Shown here: piece by piece, positions 23,128 to 33,629 of the stretch
Numbering within the stretch: the stretch's first letter is position 1
Layout of the letters: each line of letters begins with the position of its first letter
Assembly: GCA_038049695.1 (NCBI GenBank)
Contig: CP142458.1
Coordinates: forward strand, 46,405,001 to 46,469,000
Length of the DNA stretch: 64,000 nucleotides
Direction: 5' to 3'
From: Cinnamomum chago
Lineage: Eukaryota > Streptophyta > Magnoliopsida > Laurales > Lauraceae
Program-made: the position numbers and the translations under genes
Notes under the pieces: generated by a model
What the model saw: only the letters and a program-made list of their open reading frames with translations
What the model was told of the DNA's origin: nothing
Databases searched by the model: none

Positions 23128-23370
23128 TTTGTAAAGGTTATTGCTTAGCCTAAGAAAAGCATTGTGTAAAGGTTATTGCTTAGCCTAAGAAAAGCATCTT
23201 GTAAAGGTTATTGCTTAGCCTAAGAAAAGTATTGTGTAAAGGTTATTGCTTAGCCTAAGAAAAGCATCTTGTAAAGGTTATTGCTTAGCCTAGAAAAGCA
23301 CATTGAGAGGTTGTTGTTTAGCCTAGAAAAACAACTTTGTAAGGGTTATTGCTTAGCCTAGTGAAAAGCA
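23128..23370 (+). repeat. 34-35-bp tandem repeats in Sirevirus-type LTR
   Basis: About six copies of a unit containing GGTTATTGCTTAGCCTAAG follow one another, slightly degenerate at the 3' end. Fewer copies occur at the same place in the LTR at 50732-52648 (about 52212-52385), so copy number varies within the family. Confidence 0.85.
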
Positions 23371-23625
23371 TATATAGTGGAAATCCGGTGGGGTGATTGG
23401 ATCACAAGCCGGTAGTGGACGTAGGCATTGAGGCCGAACCACTATAAACCTTGGTGTTGTGGTGCTTGCATTTGTGGTGATTGTTTACTTTAGCTTCCGC
23501 ATATTGTTTGATTAATCATCACATGTGACTAGTTTTTGTTAAGAATTAAAATTTTTCTAAATTGGTCATACTTGAAGCTCACCCTATTCACCCCCCCTCT
23601 AGGGTTAGGATCCCAAGGATTTTCA

Positions 23626-23891
23626 AGCATGTGCATCTTCTTCCCTGTCTTCATAGCAAGGAAATGCGCTGACTTGGTGAGACGGTCCGCAATAACCCAA
23701 ATCGCATCGTTGCCTCTGCTAGTCCTCGGTAATCCCGAAATAAAGTCCATGGTAATGTGCTCCCACTTCCATTCCGGGATCTCTAATGGTTGTAACAATC
23801 CTGGAGGCCTTTGATGCTCTGCTTTAATCAACTGACAGGTCATACAAGGGAGACAAACGCTGCAATCTCTCTCTTCATGTTGTTCCACCAA
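23626..23891 (-). pseudogene. Tekay integrase, N-terminal zinc region and first catalytic Asp
   Basis: The segment encodes [39 protein letters not shown] and [18 protein letters not shown], the end of the HHCC zinc-binding part and the first Asp of the DDE triad (MDFISGLP). It is out of frame with the preceding RT/RNase H piece by one base near 23850. Its last codons run into the inserted solo LTR at 23625. Confidence 0.85.
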
Positions 23892-24643
23892 AATTTGCCC
23901 TTCAAGTTCTGATACATCTTTGTGCTGCCTGGATGCATAGAGTACTTCGTGCTATGAGCCTCGGTCATGATATCATTCCTCACATCTTCAATGTTCGGTA
24001 CACACAGACGATCACGGTAGTACAAAACTCCATCAACAAAACGGAAGTCAGGACGTTCTGCTATATGCTCTGAAATTTTGGCCAACTCTGGATCTTGCAA
24101 CTGACTATCCTTGATCTTCTGAATGAAAGAAGGTTCTGACACCGTCATATTAGCTAATATTACACCCTTCCTCAGTGGCTGTAGGTCTAAACTCAACTCT
24201 TCAAACTGCTCAAAAATACAAGTGCCACTAAGATTTGCCAAGCCTACTGATTTCCTACTCAAGGCATCTGCAACAACATTAGCTTTCCCCGGGTGGTACT
24301 TGATTGGAAAATCATAGTCCTTGATATATTCCATCCATCTTCTCTGCCTCATGTTCAATTCTTTCTGCGAAAACAAGTACTGTAAGCTGCGGTGATCGGA
24401 GTGGACTTCGAACTTCTCTCCATAGAGGTAATGTCTCCACATCTTCAACGCAAAAACAACCGCTGCTAACTCAAGATCATGGGTGGCATAGTTCTTCTCG
24501 TGATCTTTCAACTGCCGGGATCCATATGCTATCACTTTTCCCTCTTGCATCAACACGCAACCTAGTCCCACATTCGAAGCATCGGTAAAAATAGTGAAAC
24601 CGCCGCTTCCAGATTGTAAAGTAAGGACTGGTGCTGTAGTCAA
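23840..24643 (-). pseudogene. Tekay RNase H and connection to integrase
   Basis: RNase H motifs are visible: [20 protein letters not shown] (first Asp), [20 protein letters not shown] (Glu) and [14 protein letters not shown] (second Asp), then [17 protein letters not shown]. The integrase zinc region begins with [18 protein letters not shown]. It is in the same frame as the RT, parted only by one TAG at 24677 where a Gln codon would fit. Confidence 0.9.
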
Positions 24644-24676
24644 TCTCTTCTTTAGCTCTTGGAAACTCTCTTCACA

Positions 24677-25329
24677 CTACTTTGTCCACACATATGGTGC
24701 ATTTTTCCTTGTCAACTTTGTCAAAGGTGACGCAATCGACGAAAATCCCTGCACAAACCTCCTATAGTAACCTGCCAATCCCAGAAAACTTCTGATCTCT
24801 GTTGCATTCTTCGGTCTTTCCCAACTTATGACTGCCTCAATCTTGAACGGATCCACTGATAATCCTTCTTTGGAGATGATATGCCCCAAAAATGCTAATT
24901 GCTCCAACCAAAATTCACACTTGTTGAGCTTCGCATACAGTTGATTCTCTCTTAAGAGTTGCAGTGCAATCCTCAAATGCTCTTCATGCTCTTCTCTAGT
25001 CTTGGAGTACACCAAAATGTCATCTATGAACACTACAACAAACTGATCCAGATACTCTGCAAATATCTTATTCATCAATGCCATGAACACTGCCGGTGCA
25101 TTTGTCAATCCAAATGGCATCACTAGGAACTCATAGTGGCCAGACCTAGTCCGAAAAGCTGTATTCAACACATCTGATTCTCTAACTCTCAGCTGATGGT
25201 AACCGGATCTCAAATCAATCTTCGAAAAGTATGATGCACCTTGTAACTGATCAAACAATTCATCTATTCTTGGTAATGGGTATTTGTTCTTGATGGTCAT
25301 CTGATTCAATCTTCTGTAGTCTATACTAA
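24677..25329 (-). pseudogene. Tekay reverse transcriptase, N-terminally truncated
   Basis: The RT begins abruptly at [18 protein letters not shown] near 25329, where it is joined to LTR sequence. It keeps [34 protein letters not shown], the catalytic box in [15 protein letters not shown], and the thumb ([31 protein letters not shown]). Fingers, protease and gag upstream are gone. It ends at TAG 24677. Confidence 0.9.
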
Positions 25330-27722
25330 AGTGACAACAGTATCACGGGACATTGGTCTCAGTCACACAAGGTGAGGAGATTCAACGCAAATCATATATA
25401 CAATATAAATATATGGGACGGGACCACGGTAGCGAACCGGGTATCGGGACAGGACCGCGGTAATGACCGGGTATCGGGATCCAAACTGCAGCTGGCGGGA
25501 CGGGAGAGGGATTTCCAAGTCGGTGGATCAAACCAACAAGGTATCCAAGCTTAGTGATGCCGACTCTTAGGTTAAACAACAAATCGGGACATATGCAAAA
25601 TACATCAAGTCCAAGTAAATAAATGAACAGGGCAAGAATACTCAAATGTGTAACCTTCATTTCATATCGGGCAATGCACTTCGGGACAAGTCAATGTTAC
25701 TAGTGTAACTCTCATGCTTTCAGGAAAACAAATCACTTAAGTAGACCTGGGAAAATGAAGAAAATAATGAACTATACCATTTCGGGAAAACTGTTGATTT
25801 CGAGATCTATTTAAGTGGATAGGGGTCCCGTATGTCGATTATTGAAATGACTTGGTACTCCTTGAATTTGAAGACATCCCGGGCTCCTTATACACTTTGG
25901 ATTTTCAAAACTTCGAATGACATCCTTGTGATATGGTTTCTTTCTCGGATGGCCTCATGCAATGCTTAGTGAATCTCCTTCGATTGACAAAGCTCAGCGC
26001 TCGAACGAACCGGAGAGTTCGTTCGAGCGAGGAGCTTTTCGAAACCTGGGGAATTTCGGTTACCTGGCGGTCAGCTGGCGGTTAGCCGCCGCTGGGATGG
26101 GCGGCTAGCCGCTGGCTGACCGCTGGCTGACCGCGGTTGGGCTGCAAAAATGCAGCTTACTAGAAAGCTAACCGCCAAGTGCGGTTAGCTGGCGGTTAGC
26201 CGCCGATGGGTTCGGCCGTTAGCCGCTAGCTAACCATGGGGCTGACCGAGTTTTCAGGTGGAGAAGTGTGCTCTCTGGAAAAGCAACCGTGACATTTCGG
26301 CTAGCTGGCGGTTAGCCGCCAGTCACCAGGCGGCTAGCCGCCGGGTGACCGCAGGCTGACCGTCAGGTGCGGGAAACACCCACTGTGTTCAGATTTGATC
26401 CCTTTCTCCTCCTCAAAACGATTCTCCCCACTTCCACTTGGTCCCTGCAATATAACTGAGCTAAGAGCTCCTCCAATGCCTCTATCTACACTTCTTCAAA
26501 ACCCCATCATGTGTTCACTCCATCACTTCTTCCATATCAAGTCCAATACAAAGGAAGGAGGAAGGAAACCATTTCACAAACATTCATTTAGGATATATCC
26601 AAAAGACAATAAATGCTAAACCAACATGTTTACAAAACATTAAATGAGACTATCAAGGTGCAAAAAGGGCATTTATTTCAACCATAAACACATTAATGAA
26701 AGCATGAAAATCCATAAATGCTTCACCAAACCATTTAAAACTTAAAACACTTCATCATTCACTTGCCTCAAGTCCAAGCTAGCTATACCAAGCCTCAAGT
26801 AACCTCTATAGCTCAAATCCAAGCTACAATAAAAAAAACCCCCAAAACAACCCTAAAATGGGTTACACAAAGAATGAAAATGATAGAACTTTCAATAATG
26901 CAAATGTAGCTTCTCAAGGGTTAGAGGAACACTAATCTAGGAGATGGGGAATATTACTTACTTGGATGACCTTCAAAAGAAGAGAACTAGTTCAAGGAAG
27001 ATCTCAAGGTTGGGAGGTTTCTCCAAAAATGGTATCAAGATGCAGCTTGCAAGGAGGGAAAGAGGTTGATGATCTCCATTTCGAGTTTGGTGCAAGATTG
27101 GTGAGGATTGGAGAAGGAGAAGCAAGAAGAATAAAGGAAAGTTGCTAGAAAACCCTAGGTCTCTCTCTTGTGCTGGAAAATGAAAATGGAAAAAGAAGGG
27201 GAAGGGTCTCCTTTGTTAACAATGAGAGGTTGGGTCCCACAACTTAAGGAACTAGTTTGGCTGAAATCATCTATTTCGGTACCTCGGACGAAGTCGACGA
27301 AGAAGGAAAAAATGATCGTCGAAATATCTAGTTTCCAAAAAGTATATGTTTCGCGGGTTTCGGGAATATCAAGTTTTGGGTACAGATTTGTGTGCAATGA
27401 CTGTTTTGCCCTCAAGGCCAAGAATTCGGGTTTTGGAATCTCAAAGTGGGACGGGATCAACATGAAAGTTGTAGAGCTTAACAATACCGATAAAACGAGA
27501 TTAAAACAATGAATGCGAAATCTCCGATTAATCCTCAATCATATGCAATGTCATGAAAAGGAAACCCCCCAAAGGGTCCCACTAACACCAGGCAATCAAA
27601 ATACCCCAAAACTATAACAAAGGCTAATTCAAACCCCACTTAGCCAAGAACACTAATCAAGCTTAGCACAAATACGCACCTTAATTAACACTAATCGGGT
27701 TCACTCGGGTCGGGGTCTTACA
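25330..27722 (-). repeat. Partial second Tekay-type LTR (LTR-C) with C-type palindromes
   Basis: This segment is collinear with LTR-A from about 18320 to 20666 and ends in the same ...GGGGTCTTACA, but it is clearly more diverged than the 27723-28503 copy. In place of most A-type palindromes it has GGCGGTTAGCCGCC-type palindromes (26066-26345). Its left part is missing and is fused to the RT. It probably belonged to a related element that inserted into the right LTR-A at the position equal to 19886. Confidence 0.75.
25999..26345. repeat. Mixed A-type and C-type palindrome array in LTR-C
   Basis: Two A-type copies (CGCTCGAACGAA, TTCGTTCGAGCGAG at 25999-26031) are followed by about ten GC-rich units such as GGCGGTTAGCCGCC (26077-26090) and the perfect palindrome GGCGGCTAGCCGCC (26329-26342). 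The block sits where LTR-A has only A-type units. Confidence 0.9.
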
Positions 27723-28503
27723 CAAATCTAGAAGATGGAGGGGAATACTTACTTGCAAGGTCCTCTAATGGCAATGGTGAGCTCAAAGGAAATCTTGAAA
27801 TGGATGGTTTGCTCCACAAAAACTATTGAAGGAAAGCTCTCAAGGAGATGAAGAAGGTGATGGCCTCTAATCTCCTCTTGGTGCAAGTTTGGGAGTGGAT
27901 TGAGTGATGGAAAGCAAGAAGAAGAAGGAGTTGCTCACAAAGCCCTAGTTCTCTCTCTTGTGCTGGAAAATGACAATGGAAGGGAAGGGTCTCCTCTTGT
28001 AGCAAGTGAGGAGTGGGCTCCACCACTAACAATCTACTTAGGCTGAAATCATCTCTCTCGGGACCTCGGATGAATTCGACGAAGAAGGAAGAAATGTTTG
28101 TCGAAATATCTAGTTTCCAAAAGTATAGGTTTCGCGGGTTTCGAGAATATCAAGTTTTGGGTACAGATTTAGTGTACAATGACTGTTTTGCCCTCAGGGC
28201 CAAAATTCGGGTTTCGGGATCTCAAAAGGGGACGGGATCAACATGAAAGTTGTAGAGCTTAACAATACCAATAACACGAGATTAAAACCATGAATGCAAA
28301 ATCTTCGATAATTCTCAAACAAAATGCAATGTCATGCAAAAAGAAACCTCCAAAGGGTCCTACTAACACAAGGAAATCAAAACTCCCCAACACAAATACA
28401 AAAGCTATACCAAACCCAACTAAGCCACAATCACTAATCACGCTTAGTACTAACATGCAACTTAATTAGCACTAATCGGGTTCGCTCGGGTCGGGGTCTT
28501 ACA
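27723..28503 (-). repeat. Remnant of the 5' LTR-A
   Basis: It is nearly identical to 19886-20666 (I count roughly a dozen differences). It ends at TCTTACA next to TSD GGTAC. The other ~2.3 kb of this LTR have been lost. Confidence 0.9.
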
Positions 28504-28508
28504 GGTAC

Positions 28509-29290
28509 TGAACCCTTTTTGCATTTTCGCATGCATTAAGAGATTGAGTGGTTTTAGTTAACTTTTCTTCTATGTAAAATGGGTTGGAGAGGCCATCATT
28601 TTCTCTGAGATTTCTGTTATTAGATCAAAGTAAACTCTCTTGATGCTTTTTTTATTTTTTTTATGTTGTGTTGTTTGGTGTTTGGATTTCTGGGTTCTTT
28701 TTTATTTTGTAGGCGTTGCATTAGTATAACTTCCATTTCACCATAGACTTCACATACTCATATTAACTGTTGGGATAGTGATTGAGGTTTGTGATCTTGA
28801 ATCAACTTGTTTAGGCTCAAGTGCACTTTTATTTTTTAATTTTCTCAGGATTTTATTTTGTCTCACTTACTTTGCTTTTGATTCCCATGTTTAATTCCTA
28901 ACAAATTTTTTTTTTACCACAGGTTGGGACTGAAGATCAATGTAATAGAGGCCAATTGCTTGAACATCTTTTTGTTTTTCATAAGAATATTGTACTTACA
29001 CTATTTTGGATGCTACATTTTTACTTGAATTAGTAACGACAACGTGGCTAAACTTGTGGGTCGTATTTAATAGTCATATGTTTCCTAATATGTTGAAGGA
29101 GCATGTTTTGTACATTTTTCATTAGTTAAATGAGCAGACTTTACTGTACATTTTGTTTGAGTTGAATGGCCATGTTTTATTGTACATTTTATTTTTGTTG
29201 AATGGGAAGGTTTTATTATACATTTTATTTTAGTTGAATGAGCAGGTTTTATTACATTCAGCGTAAAAGGAGGTTTTTGAGGTAGCATGT
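28509..29290. other. CACTA-1 right part, no gene, with a short tandem repeat
   Basis: T-rich, intron-like DNA. At about 29100-29260 a degenerate 37-40-bp unit containing TTTTATTGTACATTTTATTT and GTTGAATG is repeated about four times. Confidence 0.5.
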
Positions 29291-29981
29291 GGTAATTTAA
29301 AACAAAATTATTATTTTTAGTGACGAATTTTATTTGTCTCCTAAAAGGAATAAATATATCCCCGACGTATATAATTTGTCGCCTAAGAGAAATTGTGGCA
29401 AGGTTAAATATTGGGCGAAATGTCTACAAACTATGCGCGACAAAACTAATTCGTCACCTATTATAATTTATGGCAATTCATGCACTATTTGGCGACAATA
29501 AAGTTTTGTTGGTAAAAAACTATAATTCAGTGACGACTCCATTTTGTCGCCCAATTCCTTTTTCACCATTTTTTATCCATTTTCTCGTAATGAATTATGG
29601 ACATTTGGCGACAAAAAATATCATTTTTGCCGACATAATGTGTTGTTGTAGAAAATTGATATTTGGCGACGATAATGTATTGTCGCAGAAAATCATTTTA
29701 GCAACGATAATGTGTTGTCGTAGAAAATTGATATTTAGCGACGATAATGCGTTGTCGCAGAAAATTGATATTTAGCGACGATGATGTGTTGTCGCGGAAA
29801 ATTGATATTTAGCGACGATAAGGTGTTGTCGTAGAAAATGTATATTTAGCGACGATTAATTGTGATCGTCGGTAAAAACAATCACCGACGCATAATGGGC
29901 GACGAACGGGCGACAAAAATGGTTTCGTCGCAGAATATATCTTGCGACGATTTTGTGATTTTCTGCGACAAATATTTACGT
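29291..29981. repeat. Right subterminal repeat zone of CACTA-1
   Basis: It is dense in GCGACGA / TCGTCGC motifs. At 29640-29850 a unit of about 37 bp (GAAAATTGATATTTAGCGAC plus GATAATGTGTTGTCGTA) is repeated five to six times head to tail. Such zones are binding sites of TNPA-like proteins in En/Spm. Confidence 0.85.
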
Positions 29982-30007
29982 CGCGAAAAATGATTTTTGT
30001 TGTAGTG
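29982..30007 (-). repeat. Right terminal inverted repeat of CACTA-1
   Basis: This is the exact complement of 3356-3381, ending TTTTTGTTGTAGTG. The TGG at 30008-30010 duplicates 3353-3355. Confidence 0.95.
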
Positions 30008-30778
30008 TGGTAATTGTGGGAATACTCAAATGGATAGTCATACTATTAATGAAGGTGGGGGTCAAGATGATATTCAGGTGCTTTTTCATGATACATGGTT
30101 TCCCTCTATACTCAACGTGCCAACAGCTGCAAAACCTCCACATGGGGGTAGGATCAAAATTAAAGCCTCTTGATCAAGGAAGAAGCTAGAAGAAGTGGTA
30201 CCTATTGACAAGCATGGGCCAGCAAAGAGAACTCGTTCAAAGACTAGTGCTACTAAATCATCATCGGGAAGTTTCAGTACATGAGCAGTTTCATAAAAAG
30301 GGGAAGTATCTATTGGCACTAATATCTTAACACCAAATGTTGTTATGGTAATTTCTGAGCCTCCAGAGCATGAAGCTTCAGACAAGTATAATGATAGGGC
30401 CGATTATGGTAAATATGACTAACCCTTGGCTTTCAAGTTATCATCTCCAATTACATCTTGATCTTATGACTCCTATCTCTCTCTTCTCTATTTTTTTTAG
30501 AAGACATGCCTTGCCTTGATCTATCTTCTCAGGACGATGCCCATCCTAATAATGTTGAATCTCAAGGTAAGTGGATCTCATCTTTGGCATCATATTATTT
30601 GTAGGAACCATATATATATATATATATAATATTGACATCTTTATCCTCTAATCTCTCTATAGGTGAACAAATAGGATCTTCCTTGCTTTCAAAAATGGTT
30701 GCTCATGAGGCTTTCGATATGGGAACAAAGAACAAGAGAAGTACATTAGTCCAACTCTATCTTTATCATAAATTGCTC
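30008..30778 (+). pseudogene. PMD pseudogene, continuation after CACTA-1
   Basis: The frame resumes as GNCGNTQMDSHTINEGGGQD and runs through VPIDKHGPAKRTRSKTSATK to about 30407, with in-frame TGA/TAA codons at about 30171, 30280 and 30292 that fit Arg/Trp/Gln codons changed by transition. Two further exons with AG/GT borders follow: about 30501-30565 (MPCLDLSSQDDAHPNN) and from about 30661 (EQIGSSLLSKMVAHEAFDMG). This is the low-complexity, charged C-terminal part typical of PMD proteins downstream of the domain. Confidence 0.6.
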
Positions 30779-30989
30779 GAGTCCGGATCACCTATCGTAA
30801 ATGTTACACCTTTACCGTGAGTGGACCAGTAACAGTCTGCCACGTCATTAAAAAATTTAGGTGATTTTCTTTCATCTGATTTAAACTTTTTTAAATTTCA
30901 AAATCACCTAAATTTTTGGATGACGTGCTGAACTGTTATTGGTCCACTCACGATGAAAGTGTAATAACTACATTAGGTGATCCGGACTC
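30779..30989. mobile_element. Foldback MITE, 211 bp, TSD ATTGCTC
   Basis: The arms are about 90 bp each, start GAGTCCGGATCACC and GAGTCCGGATCACCT (complement), and leave a loop of about 31 bp. They share GTGAGTGGACC and AAATTTAGGTGATTTT. The 7-bp repeat ATTGCTC is at 30772-30778 and 30990-30996. Removing the element and one repeat restores the PMD frame (KLL|LMISMASLD). TSD length and ends do not fit Stowaway or Tourist clearly, so the superfamily is open. Confidence 0.85.
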
Positions 30990-31357
30990 ATTGCTCTTAA
31001 TGATATCAATGGCGAGTCTTGACTTAGGTGTCACTTTTGCAGCCATGGCTAAAGAGGATCGACCTAGTCAAAGCTCTGTTATTCCTGATTACCAGCATGG
31101 TGATAAATTGAATTTTCAATGTTTTATCGGCTTTATTGCTTAACACTAATTTACGTGAAAAGTCAATTCATTTTTGTTTTTCCTTTCTTTTTTTTTTAGT
31201 TGAGGGTGCACTTCATGAATATGATTTTTGGCAGTGACAACAACATAAAAAACAGACCAACTTGCTCTAGCAACTCCAATTTCAAACAATCTTCAACAAG
31301 ACAACCCCATGAAGAAGAAGGAGAAGACAGACAGAGAGAGAAGAAAAACAAGACCTT
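30990..31357 (+). pseudogene. PMD pseudogene, segment after the MITE
   Basis: The frame continues as LLMISMASLDLGVTFAAMAK and reaches a stop or splice site near 31141. Another exon follows the AG near 31199 (HFMNMIFGSDNNIKNRPTC, ending in the charged stretch RQREKKNKT). This exon is cut by the gypsy solo LTR at 31358. Confidence 0.55.
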
Positions 31358-33629
31358 TGTTAGGCACCGTCCCGAGTTAATCCCGATTAACTCTAATTAA
31401 TTGAGTTTATGACTAATTAAGCCGGTTTAAATGGGTTAATGGTGATGTATCACCCAATGGAAATTGAATTAGCCTAACTATGAGTACATTAGGCTTAATG
31501 AAGTGTTAAATGAGGTTATGAAATGAATTGAAAAGAATTAAATGGCAAATGGAGCTCAAATGAGCATATTGAGGACTTGTGTGTAAATACGGAATTATAC
31601 GTATTTTGTCGAATACGGAAAGTCTTGATACCAACATGTGTATCTCGACGAGTACGATGGATTTCATAAAAGACTTGAAATGATTCGATGACTAACGAAT
31701 CAATTGGGACGTCAATTGACTTGAATTGGGCTTAAAAGAAATGATAGGGGTTTAAATGCAAAAATGACCCCTTATATGCCCTAAAGGCTTCATTCATTTC
31801 ATTCTCTTGTTTCCAAACCCTAGGCAACCATTTCTTCCTCCTTCTTCAATTTCTTCTTCTTCCTTCATTATCAAGAGTGAATTAGAGGGGTTCAAGTGAA
31901 GGAGTTCATCTTCTTCAACTTCTTCTTCATCTTTTTGGGAGTCAAGCTTCACTTTGAGGAAATCCAACCCAAATCAAGCTAAACAAGGAATTATAGCAAG
32001 CAAGGCTTTAATTGAGGCAAGTGATACATGTCTTTATGCTTGTTATAGTGGTTTTGTGATTTTGATAGAAGGAAATGGTGATTTGGGTGCATTATGGGTT
32101 TTCAAACCCTAATTAGATTATGTTATTGTTAGATTAGTTGGAAATGAATGATGTATGTGGAGGGGACAGGAGGTCCCATGATTCTTGCAGGTTGTGGAGG
32201 AATAAGGGGGGAAGTGAGTGTGAAAGAAGAGAGTAGGAATCAGAATTCCGAAATGGAATTCTGGACAGTTCGCTCGAGCGAACTTGGCAGTTCGGTCGAG
32301 CGACCATAGTTCTGTTTCAGAAATATCGCCCTGAACCGGTCGCTCGAGCGACCATTAAAATGCGGTCGAGCGACCAGGGTTCTGTGAGGTGTCCGCTCGA
32401 GCGAACTTTACTCGCTCGAGCGAAGTTGTACAGAAACCCATATTGTTTAGAGGTGAAAATTTTGGCCAATCGCGAGGACCAGTGAGTTTTGGATTTTACG
32501 AATTTTGATATCGCTTATGAGTCAATTATGACTAGTAGTATTGTTATACCTCCATAAGTGTTAACTAGGGTTATCTTAATGCATAATCAACTAAGTCATG
32601 TCATCAAAAAGTAATACTTGCATGGATAACCATAGTTGCACTTAGGGTTGGTTAGATGATTGGTTAGAGGCTTGTTTTAGAATGAGAATGAGAGTGATAT
32701 GCATGTATTAAAAGGTCTGGCACTACCTAGTCGTTTCTTAAGCTCCTTATTGGCTTGCACTGAATGAATTGATAAATGAAATGATTATTCCTACTGCAGT
32801 AGATGAGTATGGGAGCGTCCGGAGCTCCGTGAGGCACCAGTGATCTCTGATCAAGACACTGGGAGATCTCACCGCATTGGACCGAAGGGTCATTGACTGA
32901 AAAGTCATATATGGAAAAGCCACTAATAAATATTGAACATCATTAATGAAATGAATATGAATTGCTTCCTTTTTGGAAGGTCTGCATGGAGTTGGATCCA
33001 TTACTAGTGTAGTTGCCATATTATTGTCATTGTTATTGATGTTTATTATGAATGGTTTAGCATTGTTAAACGATGAATGGTTAGGAATTATGGACATGCT
33101 GTAAATATATGTATACCTTGTTGAACCGTCGTGTTCACGGTATTACTGATGATATTACAGGCTCAGCTACCCGTGCCGGTTCCTCGGAGACCGTCCAGGC
33201 AGCGGAGGCGGCCCATGCGCTACCTCCAGGAGGTTTAGCGGAGTGGACGTGATTTAAGAGAAGAAAACATAGCGTCTTTTGGAAACTTTGTATAAGTTAT
33301 TTTGTATATACATTTTGGTATTGGAATTAAAAGAAATGATATTCCCTGCATTGTATGTTAAATATGCAGTGGTTGATAGTATGGGAACTGAATCAATGTA
33401 AAGTGAACTTTAATGTTTAAAGTAGATGTTCTGATTCATTTTGTTAAGTATTATCAATGTATATGTATTTGTATGTGTTCCGTAACTATACATTGACAGG
33501 TACATATGCAAGATCCCTTGTGGACTCCGGTTTAACTTCGGTTAATCGGGGTTTACGGGAGTAAGTATGTATTATCGCGACCCGGGGATTAACCCCTAAT
33601 GACTCTGATCTCGGGGCCGGGTCGTGACA
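31358..33629 (+). mobile_element. Tekay-type gypsy solo LTR, TSD ACCTT
   Basis: The ends are TGTTAGGCACCG and GGGTCGTGACA, with ACCTT at 31353-31357 and 33630-33634. The terminal GGGTCGYGACA and the A-type palindrome array (32269-32425) link it to the Tekay LTRs at 17550 and 55232. A possible TATA (CTTATATG) lies near 31772, and CT-rich leader-like sequence follows at 31830-31870. No internal domain is present. Confidence 0.9.
32269..32425. repeat. A-type palindrome array in solo LTR 31358-33629
   Basis: About six units such as TTCGCTCGAGCGAA occur (first at 32269-32282, last ending about 32425). The flank TCTGGACAG next to the first unit also borders the array of LTR-A. Confidence 0.9.

Larger units (their letters stand above)
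21642..23625 (+). mobile_element. Sirevirus-type Ty1/copia solo LTR, TSD AGCAT
   Basis: It runs from TGTTAGGGATTTTG to GATTTTCA and is flanked by AGCAT at 21637-21641 and 23626-23630. It contains CCGGTCGACCGG-type palindromes at 22161-22300, a TATA box (CTATAAAAAT) at about 22318, about six tandem 34-35-bp repeats at 23128-23370, and the CACCCCCCCTCT run near its 3' end that is typical of Sirevirus LTRs. It interrupts the integrase of the Tekay element in the opposite orientation. It is closely related to the LTR at 50732-52648 and more distantly to 46054-47962. Confidence 0.9.
17550..28503 (-). mobile_element. Tekay-clade Ty3/gypsy chromovirus, truncated, TSD GGTAC
   Basis: The insertion is bounded by GGTAC at 17545-17549 and 28504-28508. 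On the minus strand the LTR starts TGTAAGACCCCG and ends GGGTCGCGACA. The left LTR (17550-20666) is complete. The pol remnant runs RT, RNase H, integrase and chromodomain on the minus strand, the usual Tekay order. Gag and protease are missing. On the right only the first ~780 bp of the matching LTR remain (27723-28503), preceded by part of a second, related LTR. The integrase is itself split by a Sirevirus-type solo LTR. The element lies inside CACTA-1. Confidence 0.9.
3356..30007 (+). mobile_element. CACTA (En/Spm) DNA transposon, about 26.7 kb with nested insertions
   Basis: The ends are perfect 26-bp terminal inverted repeats beginning CACTACAACAAAAATC (3356-3381 and the complement at 29982-30007), flanked by a 3-bp TSD TGG at 3353-3355 and 30008-30010. 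Both subterminal zones are dense in GCGACGA/TCGTCGC motifs, as expected for TNPA-type binding sites. The body contains a TNP2-type transposase gene, a Transposase_24-like second gene, captured host gene pieces, a LINE fragment and a Tekay retrotransposon. Without the Tekay insertion it would be about 15.7 kb, within the usual CACTA range. It is a defective copy because TNP2 has many stop codons. It interrupts a PMD coding exon. Confidence 0.95.

Noticed and set aside
23128..23370. CRISPR-like regular repeats
   Set aside because: Units adjoin without unique spacers, in a plant LTR; ordinary tandem repeat.
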